Shown: positions 30,442 through 40,280 of the stretch, piece by piece
Position numbering within the stretch: the stretch's first letter is position 1
How the letters are laid out: each line of letters opens with the position of its first letter
Assembly (NCBI RefSeq): GCF_003664185.1
Contig: NZ_RCCS01000006.1
Location: forward strand, 248,001 to 312,000
From: Tenacibaculum discolor
Lineage (GTDB): Bacteria; Bacteroidota; Bacteroidia; Flavobacteriales; Flavobacteriaceae
Direction of reading: 5' to 3'
DNA length: 64,000 bases
Notes under the pieces: generated by a model
Told to the model about the DNA's origin: nothing
The model's database searches: none
The model's input: only the letters and a program-made list of their open reading frames with translations
Translations under genes and position numbers: made by a program

Positions 30442-30624
30442 TTAACAAATATAATCCATAGTTGTAGGTCGATAACAGCAAACCTTTACTCCATCTTGAT
30501 AGATATAAGAACCGTCTCCTCCACATTCTTTAGGGAAAGGAAAAGGTCCTCCTCCTTTAATATTTTTTAATGTTGTTTTTGTTAGTTCTTGAGATCCTTC
30601 TACGTTTAAAATCACTTTTTTCAT
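30442..30624 (-). CDS. Double-glycine leader peptide, Cys-rich, peptide 2
   Basis: Sixty residues. The leader MKKVILNVEGSQELTKTTL ends IKGGG; the core begins PFPFPK and has EC-x14-CC-x9-C (ending DYIC). Same architecture as the peptide at 20382-20540: a GG leader, then EC...CC...C. Probably exported and cleaved by a C39 transporter encoded elsewhere, then disulfide-bonded. Antimicrobial or signalling role is inferred from leader type only. Confidence 0.78.
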   Translation of the reverse strand: MKKVILNVEGSQELTKTTLKNIKGGGPFPFPKECGGDGSYIYQDGVKVCCYRPTTMDYIC

Positions 30625-30780
30625 TATAAAGTTTTTTGGGGGTTAAAATATTTATTTCACGTCCCTAAATTAACTTTAAAAAAAATGTTCAACAGTTAAA
30701 AAACCATAATTTTAATACGGAAAAACCTTACTTTTAATTATCATCAACAAAAGCTTCTATCCTTCTTTCAGTAATTAATC

Positions 30781-30816
30781 AAAAAAGCAACTCTAAATCA
30801 AAGAGTTGCTTTTTAA
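30781..30816. terminator. Terminator of the pirin operon
   Basis: AAAAAAGCAACTCT pairs with AGAGTTGCTTTTT across AAATCAA, downstream of the pirin stop on the minus strand. Confidence 0.85.
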
Positions 30817-30824
30817 AGTTATTA

Positions 30825-31697
30825 TTAATCTTCTAAATATCCAAACTTTCCAGTATTGAAGTCTTGAAACGCTTCTATCAACTCCTGTTTAGTATTCATT
30901 ACAAACGGACCATGTGCTGCAATAGGTTCGTTTAAAGGCTCTCCACTTAATACTAAAATTACCGCATCTTCTAAGGCTTCTAAAGTAAATGTATCTCCAT
31001 CATTTTTGAACAATGCAAAGTGATCTTCTAAAACATTATTTGATTCATTAACTTTAACACTACCTTCAACTGATAAAATAGCTGTAGTATATTTTTCTGG
31101 AAAGGTTAACTGTGTTTTTACTCCTTTCTTCAACTTTACATTAAACATATTAACGGGCGAAAATGTAGATGCAGGTCCTTTATTTCCTTCATATTCTCCT
31201 GCAATTACCTCTATTTCTCCTCCTCCATCTGCTAATGGTATTTTAGCCATTTCTGCATTAGCTATTGCTTGATATTTTGGCGGACTCATTTTGTCCTTAG
31301 CTGGTAAATTTACCCATAACTGTACCATTTGAAATTCTCCTCCTGTTTTACTCCATTCGGTTTCATGAAACTCTTTATGCAAAACTCCTGAAGCTGCCGT
31401 CATCCACTGTACATCACCTTCACCTATAATTCCTCCACCTCCAGCACTATCTCCATGTTCAACACGCCCTTTATAAGCTATTGTTACAGTTTCAAAACCT
31501 CTATGTGGATGAACTCCTACGCCTTTTGGTTTATCTGTTGGAGGAAAATTATATTTAGAATTATAATCCAACATAATAAACGGATCCATTCGTTGCATTG
31601 TTGAAGTTCCTGGTATAAAATTATGAACTCTAAACCCATCTCCTACAAAGTGTGGAGTTCCTGGTTTTACTATTTTTTCTATGCTTCTTGTTTTCAT
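30825..31697 (-). CDS. Pirin family protein
   Basis: A 290-residue bicupin. N-terminal cupin iron site HPHRGFETVTIAYKGRVEHGD (His ligands) and GDVQWMTAASGVLHKEFHE; the C-terminal pirin domain follows (VEGSVKVNE, AVILVLSGEPLNEPI). Some pirins are quercetin dioxygenases or redox-sensing cofactors; the substrate here is unknown. Cotranscribed with a 113-residue protein upstream and close to a Crp-family regulator. Confidence 0.93.
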   Translation of the reverse strand: MKTRSIEKIVKPGTPHFVGDGFRVHNFIPGTSTMQRMDPFIMLDYNSKYNFPPTDKPKGVGVHPHRGFETVTIAYKGRVEHGDSAGGGGIIGEGDVQWMTAASGVLHKEFHETEWSKTGGEFQMVQLWVNLPAKDKMSPPKYQAIANAEMAKIPLADGGGEIEVIAGEYEGNKGPASTFSPVNMFNVKLKKGVKTQLTFPEKYTTAILSVEGSVKVNESNNVLEDHFALFKNDGDTFTLEALEDAVILVLSGEPLNEPIAAHGPFVMNTKQELIEAFQDFNTGKFGYLED

Positions 31698-31720
31698 TTT
31701 AAATTCCTTTCTTTTAATTA

Positions 31721-32062
31721 CTATAAACTACTGGCTAATTCAATATCAAATGAATTGTCTAAATAACTACGTTTTAATTGAGTTTTTTTTTTAGACCAAT
31801 ATCCATTCTTAACACTTTCAGAAAGTGTAGACTCATTGTTAAACTCAACTAAAATTGCATTTGGGAATAATACAGTAATAATCTTCTGTAATTTATTTTT
31901 ATCTACTTCTTTTGTTTCTTTTGAAATAGCTAAAACGTTATATGCCTGTTGGTATAATTTCTCAATGGCTGTCTCGACATTAGGAACAGTTGAAACTTGC
32001 CAATTTAAAATTTTAGGCATTGATGTATTTTGACTTACAACTAATGTTTTTAAATGTCTCAT
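31721..32062 (-). CDS. Small conserved-looking protein in the pirin operon
   Basis: A 113-residue soluble protein (MRHLKTLVVSQNTSMPKILN, VLAISKETKEVDKNKLQKII, FPNAILVEFNNESTLSESVK). The alternating strand-helix pattern suggests a small alpha/beta receiver- or STAS-like fold, without active-site residues I recognise. It starts the pirin transcript, 23 bp upstream of the pirin gene. Confidence 0.75.
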   Translation of the reverse strand: MRHLKTLVVSQNTSMPKILNWQVSTVPNVETAIEKLYQQAYNVLAISKETKEVDKNKLQKIITVLFPNAILVEFNNESTLSESVKNGYWSKKKTQLKRSYLDNSFDIELASSL

Positions 32063-32278
32063 AATAAATCCTTTTTTTTACCAATTAAATGGGATTAATT
32101 ATTCGATGATTAACATCGAAATGAATTGAGTTTATTTTATCTGAAATATTTAGTGAGTTAACCTCTACTTTTTATTTCACTGTAAAATTACGGCAACAAA
32201 AAAAGGTATGCATTGACCTATGGTAAGAACGAATTACGATTATCTAACAACCGTAAATCAACAATTATAACTCGTACC

Positions 32279-32878
32279 TCAATTATTTGGTTTGAAGTTT
32301 TCCTCAGCTAGTGCTTTGCGAACGCGACTAAGGCTTTCTGGGGTAATTCCTAAGTAAGAAGCAATCATCCATTGAGGAACTCGTAACATAATATCTGGAT
32401 ACATGTTTACAAAATCTAAATAGCGTCTTTTTGCTGAAGCTCCTAATAACTGACTAATACGTTTGTATAATTGACGTATATGTTTTTGCAACAAATGTTC
32501 ATTCTTTCTTCTAAAATCAGTATTTATTTTTGACACTTTATTAATAAAGTCTTCGTCTAACATTATAACTAATGTATCTTCTACAGCGTCAATATAATAT
32601 GTTGATGGTTGTTGAAAATAAACACTTCCTCTATCACTCACAATCCAATTTTCAGTAGCAAACTGTAAAATATTTTCTTTCCCTTCTTCATTTAAGGCAT
32701 ATAAACGTAACAAACCTTTTTCTACAAAAAAGAAATGAGAACACACATCTCCTTCTTTTAATAAAAAATCACTTTTAGAAACGTTTTTTAAAGAAATAAA
32801 CGGTTGTATTTGAAGGTAATCATCTTCTGATAATCCTCCTTTTTCAATAAGATACTTTTTAAAGTTAGGTAGCTCCAT
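32279..32878 (-). CDS. Crp/Fnr-family transcription regulator
   Basis: A 199-residue regulator: cyclic-nucleotide-binding fold (residues 20-120, FLLKEGDVCSHFFFVEKGLL) and C-terminal HTH (PQWMIASYLGITPESLSRVR). The phosphate-binding arginine of true CRP is not apparent, so it is one of the many flavobacterial Crp-like proteins with unknown ligand. Possibly controls the adjacent pirin operon. Confidence 0.9.
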   Translation of the reverse strand: MELPNFKKYLIEKGGLSEDDYLQIQPFISLKNVSKSDFLLKEGDVCSHFFFVEKGLLRLYALNEEGKENILQFATENWIVSDRGSVYFQQPSTYYIDAVEDTLVIMLDEDFINKVSKINTDFRRKNEHLLQKHIRQLYKRISQLLGASAKRRYLDFVNMYPDIMLRVPQWMIASYLGITPESLSRVRKALAEENFKPNN

Positions 32879-32925
32879 ACATTATTGTAATGAGCTACTA
32901 AAAATACAGTATTATATACAATGTT

Positions 32926-33480
32926 TTACTTTTCTTCTGAAGTTTTAAGTACCTTACCTCTATATCTAATTGAATTTTTCTGCGTACTATTTACATAAAT
33001 GGTACTCGATAAACTAGGATATACTCTAACTATAACATTGTAGTTTTCAGTTATTGTATTTTTATCTTTTATCTTAAAACTTATTTTGTAGCTATTCTCT
33101 TTATCCTCAGACACAACTAAATCTTTAGGAACTCCTTCAAATTCAATACCAATATCTGTACCTCCATAAGAACCACCTGCTTGTCGCTCACCAAAATATG
33201 GTAAATAGGCAGCAACAGTATCTTTTTTCATTTTGAAAAAATTACTGTTCCCAACTAAATTAATGTTTCCTGCGTTGCTTCCTATAGGTAACAGACCTGC
33301 ATTAGCTATTTGTGCCATTGCATTTGTAACCATGGGTTCTGCCCATTCTGCTTCTATTTCAAAAGTTTTACTTTCTATAAGAGCATTTAAGTTATCTATT
33401 TCTGCCTGTGTTACGTTTTTTGATGAAGCACAACTAAACAGCACAAAAATCATACTAATAAAAAAAACAAACCTTTTCAT
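32926..33480 (-). CDS. DUF4251 lipoprotein
   Basis: A 184-residue lipoprotein: signal MKRFVFFISMIFVLFSCASS with lipobox Cys17, then the DUF4251 domain (MKKDTVAAYLPYFGERQAGG, GIEFEGVPKDLVVSEDKENS, RVYPSLSSTIYVNSTQKNSI). Known from structures to form a beta-rich fold in Bacteroidetes; function unknown. Monocistronic. Confidence 0.85.
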   Translation of the reverse strand: MKRFVFFISMIFVLFSCASSKNVTQAEIDNLNALIESKTFEIEAEWAEPMVTNAMAQIANAGLLPIGSNAGNINLVGNSNFFKMKKDTVAAYLPYFGERQAGGSYGGTDIGIEFEGVPKDLVVSEDKENSYKISFKIKDKNTITENYNVIVRVYPSLSSTIYVNSTQKNSIRYRGKVLKTSEEK

Positions 33481-33560
33481 ATCTTACTGTTTTTAAACCT
33501 TCTACAAGGTACTTAAATATCGTAAAACTTTCAAGAAAATAAGATTATTTAACGTTTGTT

Positions 33561-34112
33561 TTACTCTTTATCAGGTACTGAAAACAACTCTGGTTTTGCT
33601 CCTTTTATATCTCTATAAAAATCATAAAAATGATTCATATCAGCGTTCATATCATCTGTTAAGTAATAAGGAGGCGCTATAATAATTTGCTTGTTTTCAA
33701 AATCGAAAGCAAACATTACCACAGGAATATTAGCTCCTTTAGCAATATAATAAAATCCTGTTTTCCATGAGGTTACTTTAGCACGAGTTCCTTCAGGAGA
33801 TAAAGCTAAACGGAATTCTTCATGTTGATTAAAAACAGCCACAATAGCATCAACTTTATTCGTACTCTTACTCCTATCAACAGGAGCTCCACCCAATGCT
33901 CTAAAAATAAAACCAAAAGGAGGTTTAAATAACGAAGCCTTACCTATAAAATTAATTTTTACGCCAATAGTGTTTCTAGCCAAAATAGCAATCGGAAAGT
34001 CTTTCCAGCTCGTGTGTGGGGCTCCAATAACAACATATTTTTTTAAGTCTCTTGGAAAATCTCCAACTACCTTCCAGCCTAAAACTTTGTGAAATATAAA
34101 TTTAGATATCAT
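33561..34112 (-). CDS. 1-acyl-sn-glycerol-3-phosphate acyltransferase-like protein
   Basis: A 183-residue PlsC-fold acyltransferase. Block I is APHTSWKDFPIAIL (HxxxxD), block II GGAPVDRSKS, block III SPEGTRAKV. It lacks the N-terminal membrane span of classical PlsC and is short, as are flavobacterial glycerol acyltransferases that act on ornithine or other aminolipids. Transfers acyl chains at the inner membrane; the exact acceptor is unknown. Confidence 0.88.
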   Translation of the reverse strand: MISKFIFHKVLGWKVVGDFPRDLKKYVVIGAPHTSWKDFPIAILARNTIGVKINFIGKASLFKPPFGFIFRALGGAPVDRSKSTNKVDAIVAVFNQHEEFRLALSPEGTRAKVTSWKTGFYYIAKGANIPVVMFAFDFENKQIIIAPPYYLTDDMNADMNHFYDFYRDIKGAKPELFSVPDKE

Positions 34113-34217
34113 TTACTAGGTATAAAGGTCAATGATACGGTTTTCCCTACAAAAATCAAATAATTTTAACCTATCTTGTCCTATATTTGTTCACTTAATA
34201 AACTTTTATTTATCCTA

Positions 34218-35597
34218 ATGAATACCACTCTTTTACTTATTTTAATTGCTATTAGTACCTTACTAATTGGGTTTGTTATTGGAAACTTACTCTCTAAACT
34301 GAAGTTTAAACAACAAACTTCTGATTTAGAAAAAGAGATTGTAACCCTACAAAACCATCAAGCTAATTTTGAAATTCAGAAAAAAGAAAAGGAAGAGTCA
34401 TTTTCTCAACAAAAGGAAGACTTTTTAAATAGATTAGATGAAAAAACTAAAGAAAATAGTGAATTACGTCGTGAAAAAGAGTTTACTGCTCTTGAATTAG
34501 CAAGAAAGAATGAAGAATTAAAAAACGTTCAGTTAAAACTTCAAGAAAATAAAGAAGAAGTAGAAAAACTACAAGATAAATTTACCAAAGAGTTTGAAAA
34601 TTTAGCGAACAAAATTCTAGATGAGAAATCGAATAAGTTTACTGAGCAAAATAAGAAAAACATAAAGGATATTTTAAATCCGCTTCAAGAAAAAATTCAA
34701 ACTTTTGAAAAGAAGGTTGAAGACACTCAAAAAGAAAGCATTTCAATGCATTCTGCTTTAAAGGAGCAATTATTAGGATTAAAAGAGTTAAATGCTCAAA
34801 TGAGTAAGGAAACATTAAACCTAACCAAAGCTTTAAAAGGAGATAGTAAAACCCAAGGAAACTGGGGAGAACTAGTCTTAGAACGTGTTTTAGAAAAATC
34901 TGGTTTAGAAAAAGACAGAGAATACTTTGTTCAACAATCTTTTACCAATGATGAGGGTAAACGTATCATGCCCGATGTTGTGATTCACTTACCTGACAAC
35001 AAAAAAATGGTAGTCGATTCAAAAGTATCTTTAACTGCTTATGAACAATATGTAAATAGTGAAGACGATATTGTAAAAGAACGTTTTGCAAAAGAACATG
35101 TAAACTCATTAAAGCGACATGTTGAGCAGCTTTCAGAAAAAAAATATGAAGATATTTATAAGATAGAGTCTCCAGACTTCGTACTGCTTTTTGTACCAAT
35201 TGAACCTGCCTTTGCTGTAGCTTTAAATGAAGACAATACCTTATATAATAAAGCATTTGAAAGAAATATAGTTATCGTTACCCCTACTACTTTATTAGCT
35301 ACGTTACGTACTATTGACACAATGTGGAATAACGAAAAGCAACAACGTAATGCTTTAGAAATTGCAAGACAAGCTGGAGCTTTGTACGATAAGTTTCATG
35401 GATTATTGACAGACTTAGTGAATATAGGTAAGAAAATAGATGGCACTAAAGCTGATTATGCTGCAGCTATGAATAAGCTAGTTGAAGGGCGTGGAAACTT
35501 AATTACCAGTGTAGAAAAACTGAAAAAAATGGGAGCCAAAGCTAAAAAGGCGCTTCCAGAAAAAATTCTCGAACGAGCTCAAGATAATGATGAATAA
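34218..35597 (+). CDS. rmuC: DNA recombination protein RmuC homologue
   Basis: About 459 residues: one N-terminal membrane span (LLLILIAISTLLIGFVIGNL), a long coiled coil (30-190) and the PD-(D/E)XK-like RmuC domain (about 215-430: KTQGNWGELVLERVLEKSGL, RIMPDVVIHLPDNKKMVVDS). RmuC limits DNA inversion and rearrangement. The ATG at 34218 (MNTTLLLIL) is chosen over 34176 because it starts at the span and follows TATCCTA spacing. Confidence 0.92.
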   Translation: MNTTLLLILIAISTLLIGFVIGNLLSKLKFKQQTSDLEKEIVTLQNHQANFEIQKKEKEESFSQQKEDFLNRLDEKTKENSELRREKEFTALELARKNEELKNVQLKLQENKEEVEKLQDKFTKEFENLANKILDEKSNKFTEQNKKNIKDILNPLQEKIQTFEKKVEDTQKESISMHSALKEQLLGLKELNAQMSKETLNLTKALKGDSKTQGNWGELVLERVLEKSGLEKDREYFVQQSFTNDEGKRIMPDVVIHLPDNKKMVVDSKVSLTAYEQYVNSEDDIVKERFAKEHVNSLKRHVEQLSEKKYEDIYKIESPDFVLLFVPIEPAFAVALNEDNTLYNKAFERNIVIVTPTTLLATLRTIDTMWNNEKQQRNALEIARQAGALYDKFHGLLTDLVNIGKKIDGTKADYAAAMNKLVEGRGNLITSVEKLKKMGAKAKKALPEKILERAQDNDE

Positions 35598-35598
35598 A

Positions 35599-35637
35599 AA
35601 AAGGTCGCTCTAAAACATTTTAGAGCGACCTTTTTTA
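35599..35637. terminator. Bidirectional terminator between rmuC and glyA
   Basis: AAGGTCGCTCTAAAA pairs with TTTTAGAGCGACCTT across two bases, with T runs on both strands. Confidence 0.88.
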
Positions 35638-35663
35638 TTTATTTAAAGACATTCTCTTGTCTT

Positions 35664-36938
35664 TTACATAATAAACAAACGTCTATTATGCATTAAATCA
35701 TATACCTTCTCTCCTACTGTCTCTAATACTTCTTCGTTATCTGCATTCATTAAAGCTTCATCGATTAAATCAACAATTACTTCCATATCTTCTTCTTTTA
35801 AACCACGTGTAGTAACTGCAGCAGTACCAACACGAATACCAGAAGTAACAAATGGTGATTCAGTATCAAAAGGAACCATATTTTTGTTTACCGTAATTTC
35901 TGCTTTTCCTAAAGCATCTTCAGCAGCTTTACCAGTAATGTTTTTGTTACGTAAATCAATTAACATACAATGGTTATCTGTACCTCCAGAGATTATTTCA
36001 TATCCCTTAGCTACAAATGCTTTTGCCATTGCTTGTGCATTTTCTTTTACTTGGATTTGATATTCTAAGAACTCATCTGTTAAAGCCTCACCAAAAGCAA
36101 CTGCTTTTGCAGCAATAACGTGCTCTAATGGTCCACCTTGATTTCCTGGGAAAACCGCAGAATTAATCAAAGTTGACATTTTCTTTAATTTTCCTGATTT
36201 TAACTTTAATCCGAATGGATTTTCAAAATCTTTTCCAATCATAATCATTCCACCACGAGGTCCACGTAACGTTTTGTGAGTTGTTGTAGTAACAATATGA
36301 CAGTGTGGTAATGGATCAGATAAAATTCCTTTTGCAATTAATCCTGCTGGATGAGAAATATCAGCCATTAAAATAGCACCAACACTATCTGCTATCTCTC
36401 TAAACTTCTTAAAGTCTATATCACGAGAATACGCAGAAGCACCTGCAATAATTAATTTAGGCTTATGTTCCTTAGCTTGTTGCTCTAGGTGATTATAATC
36501 TATATATCCAGTTTCTTTATCTACACCATAAAATACTGGATTGTATAATTTTCCTGAAAAGTTTACTGGTGAACCATGTGTTAAGTGACCTCCATGAGAT
36601 AAATCGAATCCTAAAATAGTGTCACCTGGTTGTAAACATGCTGCAAAAACAGCTGTATTTGCTTGACTTCCAGAGTGTGGCTGTACGTTTACATACTCAG
36701 CTCCAAATAATTCTTTAGCTCTATCAATCGCAATTTGCTCAACGATATCTACTACTTCACACCCTCCATAATAACGTTTACCTGGGTATCCTTCAGCATA
36801 TTTATTTGTTAAAACTGATCCTTGAGCTTCCATTACTTGGTCGCTTACAAAATTTTCAGAAGCAATCAACTCTAAACCGTGTAGTTGACGTTCTTTTTCT
36901 TCTTGAATTAAATCAAATATTTGATGATCTTTTTGCAT
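35664..36938 (-). CDS. glyA: Serine hydroxymethyltransferase
   Basis: A 424-residue PLP enzyme converting serine and tetrahydrofolate to glycine and 5,10-methylene-THF. Signature: the PLP lysine in [15 protein letters not shown], plus [36 protein letters not shown] and [15 protein letters not shown]. Full length. Monocistronic, opposite to the fumarylacetoacetase gene. Confidence 0.97.
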   Translation of the reverse strand: MQKDHQIFDLIQEEKERQLHGLELIASENFVSDQVMEAQGSVLTNKYAEGYPGKRYYGGCEVVDIVEQIAIDRAKELFGAEYVNVQPHSGSQANTAVFAACLQPGDTILGFDLSHGGHLTHGSPVNFSGKLYNPVFYGVDKETGYIDYNHLEQQAKEHKPKLIIAGASAYSRDIDFKKFREIADSVGAILMADISHPAGLIAKGILSDPLPHCHIVTTTTHKTLRGPRGGMIMIGKDFENPFGLKLKSGKLKKMSTLINSAVFPGNQGGPLEHVIAAKAVAFGEALTDEFLEYQIQVKENAQAMAKAFVAKGYEIISGGTDNHCMLIDLRNKNITGKAAEDALGKAEITVNKNMVPFDTESPFVTSGIRVGTAAVTTRGLKEEDMEVIVDLIDEALMNADNEEVLETVGEKVYDLMHNRRLFIM

Positions 36939-37106
36939 GTTGTGTGTTGTTACATAAAGTAGCCAAAAGTACTAATTTTATTATTCAAATTATATGGTTT
37001 TTATAAGAAGTATCTACAAAAATACTTTCACATTTTTTTTACTCATCTTTTTGGGGTAAATTGAAAAAAATATGTAGGTTTGATGAAAATATAACAAAAA
37101 CAATAA

Positions 37107-38387
37107 ATGGAAATAACTGCTAATAACCCGAATAGAAAGTCTTGGTTAACTGTAGCTGAAAACTCAGATTTTCCTATTCAAAACATACCTTTTGGGGTTT
37201 TTCTTACAAAAGATGATATTATAACGATTGGTACAAGAATCGGTGATTATGCGATTGATTTAGGTGCCTTACATCAATTAGGATATTTTGATGGAATTCC
37301 GTTAACTGATGATATTTTCTTACAAGATACCTTAAACGATTTTATTGCTGATGGACGCAAAACTTGGCGTTTAGTTCGTAATAGAATCGCTGATATTTTT
37401 GATGTAAAAAATAGTAAGCTACGAGATAACGCTGAACACAAAGACAAGATAATCTTTAGAATGGATGAAGTTGAAATGCAACTTCCTGTTTCTGTAGGAG
37501 ATTATACCGATTTTTATGCAAGTAAGGAACATGCTACCAATGTAGGAAGCTTATTTAGAGATCCTGAAAATGCTTTATTACCAAACTGGTTACAAATTCC
37601 TATTGGTTACCATGGAAGAAGTTCTTCAATTGTACCATCAGGAACTCCTATTCGTCGTCCTATAGGACAACAACGCCCTAGTGAGGGAGAAACTACACCT
37701 AACTTTGGACCTTCAAAATTATTAGATTTTGAATTAGAGATGGCGTTTATTACAACTGTAGCAAACGATTTAGGTGACAGAATTCCTATTGAAGAAGCAG
37801 AAGAATATATCTTTGGATTAGTATTATTTAATGACTGGTCTGCTCGTGATATTCAAGCTTGGGAATATGTTCCTTTAGGACCTTTCTTAGGAAAGAATTT
37901 TGCTTCAACAATTTCTCCTTGGATTGTTACTTTAGATGCTTTAGAGCCTTTTAGAGTAGATAACCCAGAGCAAGTTTATGAGCCTTTACCTTATTTAAAG
38001 AAAGAAGGAAAAGACAGTTACGATATTAATTTACAAATGGCTATTCAACCAGAAGGTAAAGAAGAAACTGTAGTTTGTAACTCTAACTTTAAGTATATGT
38101 ACTGGACAATGGTACAACAATTGGCGCATCACACGGTAAACGGATGCCCTGTAAATGCAGGTGATATGATGGGAAGTGGTACTATTTCTGGACCAACTCA
38201 AGATAGCTTTGGATCTATGTTAGAATTGACTTGGAGAGGTCAAAATCCTATTAAAATGAACGATGGTAGCGAACGTAAATTTATCAATGATAACGATACA
38301 GTTATTATGCGCGGTTACTGTAAAAATGAAAAAATCCGTATTGGTTTTGGTGAATGTTCTGGTAAAGTTTTACCTGCTAAAGAATAG
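37107..38387 (+). CDS. fahA: Fumarylacetoacetase
   Basis: A 426-residue enzyme of tyrosine catabolism that cleaves fumarylacetoacetate to fumarate and acetoacetate. The N-terminal SH3-like domain is followed by the FAH catalytic domain: DFYASKEHATNVG (metal Asp and catalytic His), YHGRSSSIVPSGTPIRRP, DFELEMAFI, FNDWSARDIQAWEYVPLGPF. Typical eukaryote-like length. Other tyrosine-degradation genes are not in the window. Confidence 0.96.
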   Translation: MEITANNPNRKSWLTVAENSDFPIQNIPFGVFLTKDDIITIGTRIGDYAIDLGALHQLGYFDGIPLTDDIFLQDTLNDFIADGRKTWRLVRNRIADIFDVKNSKLRDNAEHKDKIIFRMDEVEMQLPVSVGDYTDFYASKEHATNVGSLFRDPENALLPNWLQIPIGYHGRSSSIVPSGTPIRRPIGQQRPSEGETTPNFGPSKLLDFELEMAFITTVANDLGDRIPIEEAEEYIFGLVLFNDWSARDIQAWEYVPLGPFLGKNFASTISPWIVTLDALEPFRVDNPEQVYEPLPYLKKEGKDSYDINLQMAIQPEGKEETVVCNSNFKYMYWTMVQQLAHHTVNGCPVNAGDMMGSGTISGPTQDSFGSMLELTWRGQNPIKMNDGSERKFINDNDTVIMRGYCKNEKIRIGFGECSGKVLPAKE

Positions 38388-38416
38388 AACACATATAAAA
38401 CCTTTATATTCTATTT

Positions 38417-38446
38417 AAAACCTCGCTAAAATTAGCGAGGTTTTTT
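38417..38446. terminator. Terminator overlapping the end of the MFS gene
   Basis: CCTCGCTAA pairs with TTAGCGAGG, with A and T runs outside. It ends the fumarylacetoacetase transcript, and its right arm contains the last codons and stop (38432-38434) of the convergent MFS gene. Confidence 0.8.
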
Positions 38447-39604
38447 AATATATATCATAAAAAGAAACCCCATACCAACTATGCATGAACAAGTATAAAA
38501 AATAACAGGAATGTTTGCTATATTGTTACTATAATACCATCCAGAGAAAAGAGCTCCTAAACCAATGCTTGCCTCTAAAGCAATATACATAGTAGCAATA
38601 GACTTTCCTTTAGTTGATGGTTTACTTAGATCAATGGTCCAAGCATTAATGGTAGGTGATAAAATTCCCATAGCCACACCATATAATATTGCTGAAACTA
38701 ATAATCCATTAATACTTTCAAATTTACCTAAGAGAATTAAAGCTAATGTTAAAATTAGTAACCCTATAATGATTACAAATTTTCTCCCATAAACATCCGA
38801 AACTTTCCCTGCTATAATTCTTACTAAAACTGATGCTATAGTAAATGCTATAAAAAAAGTTCCTTTATTAATAATACCTAAATGGTCACTCCAATCAGGT
38901 ATTAACGTAAGTATTACTCCAAACCCTAAATACGAAACAAAAGTAATCATGGCTGGTAGTAATGCCTCTTTCGCCAAAACATCAGATTTAGAAATTAAAA
39001 GTGTTTTTAGCATAAAAGCTTGCTTTGTTTGTAAGGTTTCTTGTACTTTAAAAACCAATACTATTGATAGTAATGCCATTATAGAAGAACTATAAAACAA
39101 TACATTGTAATTTGTCAACAGCTTTACATAACTACCTAAAGCTGGTCCTAAAGCCAAACCTGTACTAAAGCATAAACCTTGAACTCCCATTGCCTCCCCT
39201 AACCTGTTAGAAGGAATAATATCAGAAACATAAGTAGCAATCGCTGTAGGACTAAAACCTGTAGAAAAGCCATGTAATAACCGTAAAAACAAGAATCCTG
39301 AAACACTAGTTAAAATTGGATAAAACATACCTGTTATTACACAAACCAAAGCTCCAATAATTAATACAGGTTTTCTTCCTATAGTATCAGTTAACTTACC
39401 ACTAAAAGGTCTTGATAATCCAGCAGTTAAAGTAAACAATGCAATTATAAGTCCTTTATATTCAGCTCCTCCTAAGCCTGTTAAGTAGCTTGGTAGCTCT
39501 GGAATTAACATATTATAACTTGCAGAAAAAAATAAGGAGCTTAAACAAATTAATAAAAATTGAGTAGTATAAATACTTTGGTGAGTTGCTTGTAAAACTT
39601 TCAT
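38432..39604 (-). CDS. MFS transporter
   Basis: A 390-residue, 12-span major facilitator (SASYNMLIPELPSYLTGLGG first helix; loop motif GRPFSGKLTDTIGRKPVLII; second-half SDVYGRKFVII). Resembles the DHA/YfcJ-like exporters of Bacteroidetes. Shares a transcript with the HD-domain gene upstream (10-bp gap). Substrate unknown. Confidence 0.9.
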   Translation of the reverse strand: MKVLQATHQSIYTTQFLLICLSSLFFSASYNMLIPELPSYLTGLGGAEYKGLIIALFTLTAGLSRPFSGKLTDTIGRKPVLIIGALVCVITGMFYPILTSVSGFLFLRLLHGFSTGFSPTAIATYVSDIIPSNRLGEAMGVQGLCFSTGLALGPALGSYVKLLTNYNVLFYSSSIMALLSIVLVFKVQETLQTKQAFMLKTLLISKSDVLAKEALLPAMITFVSYLGFGVILTLIPDWSDHLGIINKGTFFIAFTIASVLVRIIAGKVSDVYGRKFVIIIGLLILTLALILLGKFESINGLLVSAILYGVAMGILSPTINAWTIDLSKPSTKGKSIATMYIALEASIGLGALFSGWYYSNNIANIPVIFYTCSCIVGMGFLFMIYIKKPR

Positions 39605-39613
39605 TCCTCCGAT

Positions 39614-40189
39614 TTAAAACTTATTAAATATTGATTCTATTTCATTTTGAGAATAATCCCATATTGTTTCAGATCCTTTAGAGATACTCTTTGTTTTATC
39701 TATTACCTTTTCTTTAGGAACCATAAATTCTCTCCAAGTACCTCCTTTATTAGAAGTATTTTGTAAAATAGGCTCAAAACGATCCATCGCTTTTGCAAAC
39801 TGTGCTTCGTTAGTAATCCCTTCTTCAAATTCCAACCATAGGTTTATAAGTTCCTGTGCTTGATTTTCAGGAAGTATACCAAAAATTCTTTTCGCTGCTT
39901 TTAATTCTTCTTTGGTGTTTTTATGTTCTTTTGAAGTATCAAAAATAAAAACATCTCCTGAGTCGATTTCAACTATATCATGAATCAACACCATTTTTAA
40001 AACTTTTAAAATGTCTATTTCTGTATTGCTGTGTTCTGCTAATACCAAAGTCATTATAGCCAAATGCCAACTATGTTCGGCATCATTTTCACACCTATCA
40101 CTATCAAATAGCTTGGTTTTTCTTTGGATGTATTTTAACTTGTCTATTTCTTTGATAAACTGAATTTGCTGCAATAAACTATTCTTCAT
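39614..40189 (-). CDS. HD-domain nucleotidase, YfbR-like
   Basis: A 191-residue HD-superfamily phosphohydrolase. Metal ligands: H in ENDAEHSWHLAIM, HD in LIHDIVEIDSGD, and D in AMDRFEPIL. Family members dephosphorylate deoxyribonucleoside monophosphates. First gene of the transcript with the MFS transporter; divergent from a Crp-like regulator that may control them. Confidence 0.88.
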   Translation of the reverse strand: MKNSLLQQIQFIKEIDKLKYIQRKTKLFDSDRCENDAEHSWHLAIMTLVLAEHSNTEIDILKVLKMVLIHDIVEIDSGDVFIFDTSKEHKNTKEELKAAKRIFGILPENQAQELINLWLEFEEGITNEAQFAKAMDRFEPILQNTSNKGGTWREFMVPKEKVIDKTKSISKGSETIWDYSQNEIESIFNKF

Positions 40190-40280
40190 TAGTTACAATT
40201 CTATTTTATTATATAATTTTACCTTGCAAAGAACTTTAGAATAAGAATTTTAAAAAAGGACATTTGTCCCAACCCTGAAA

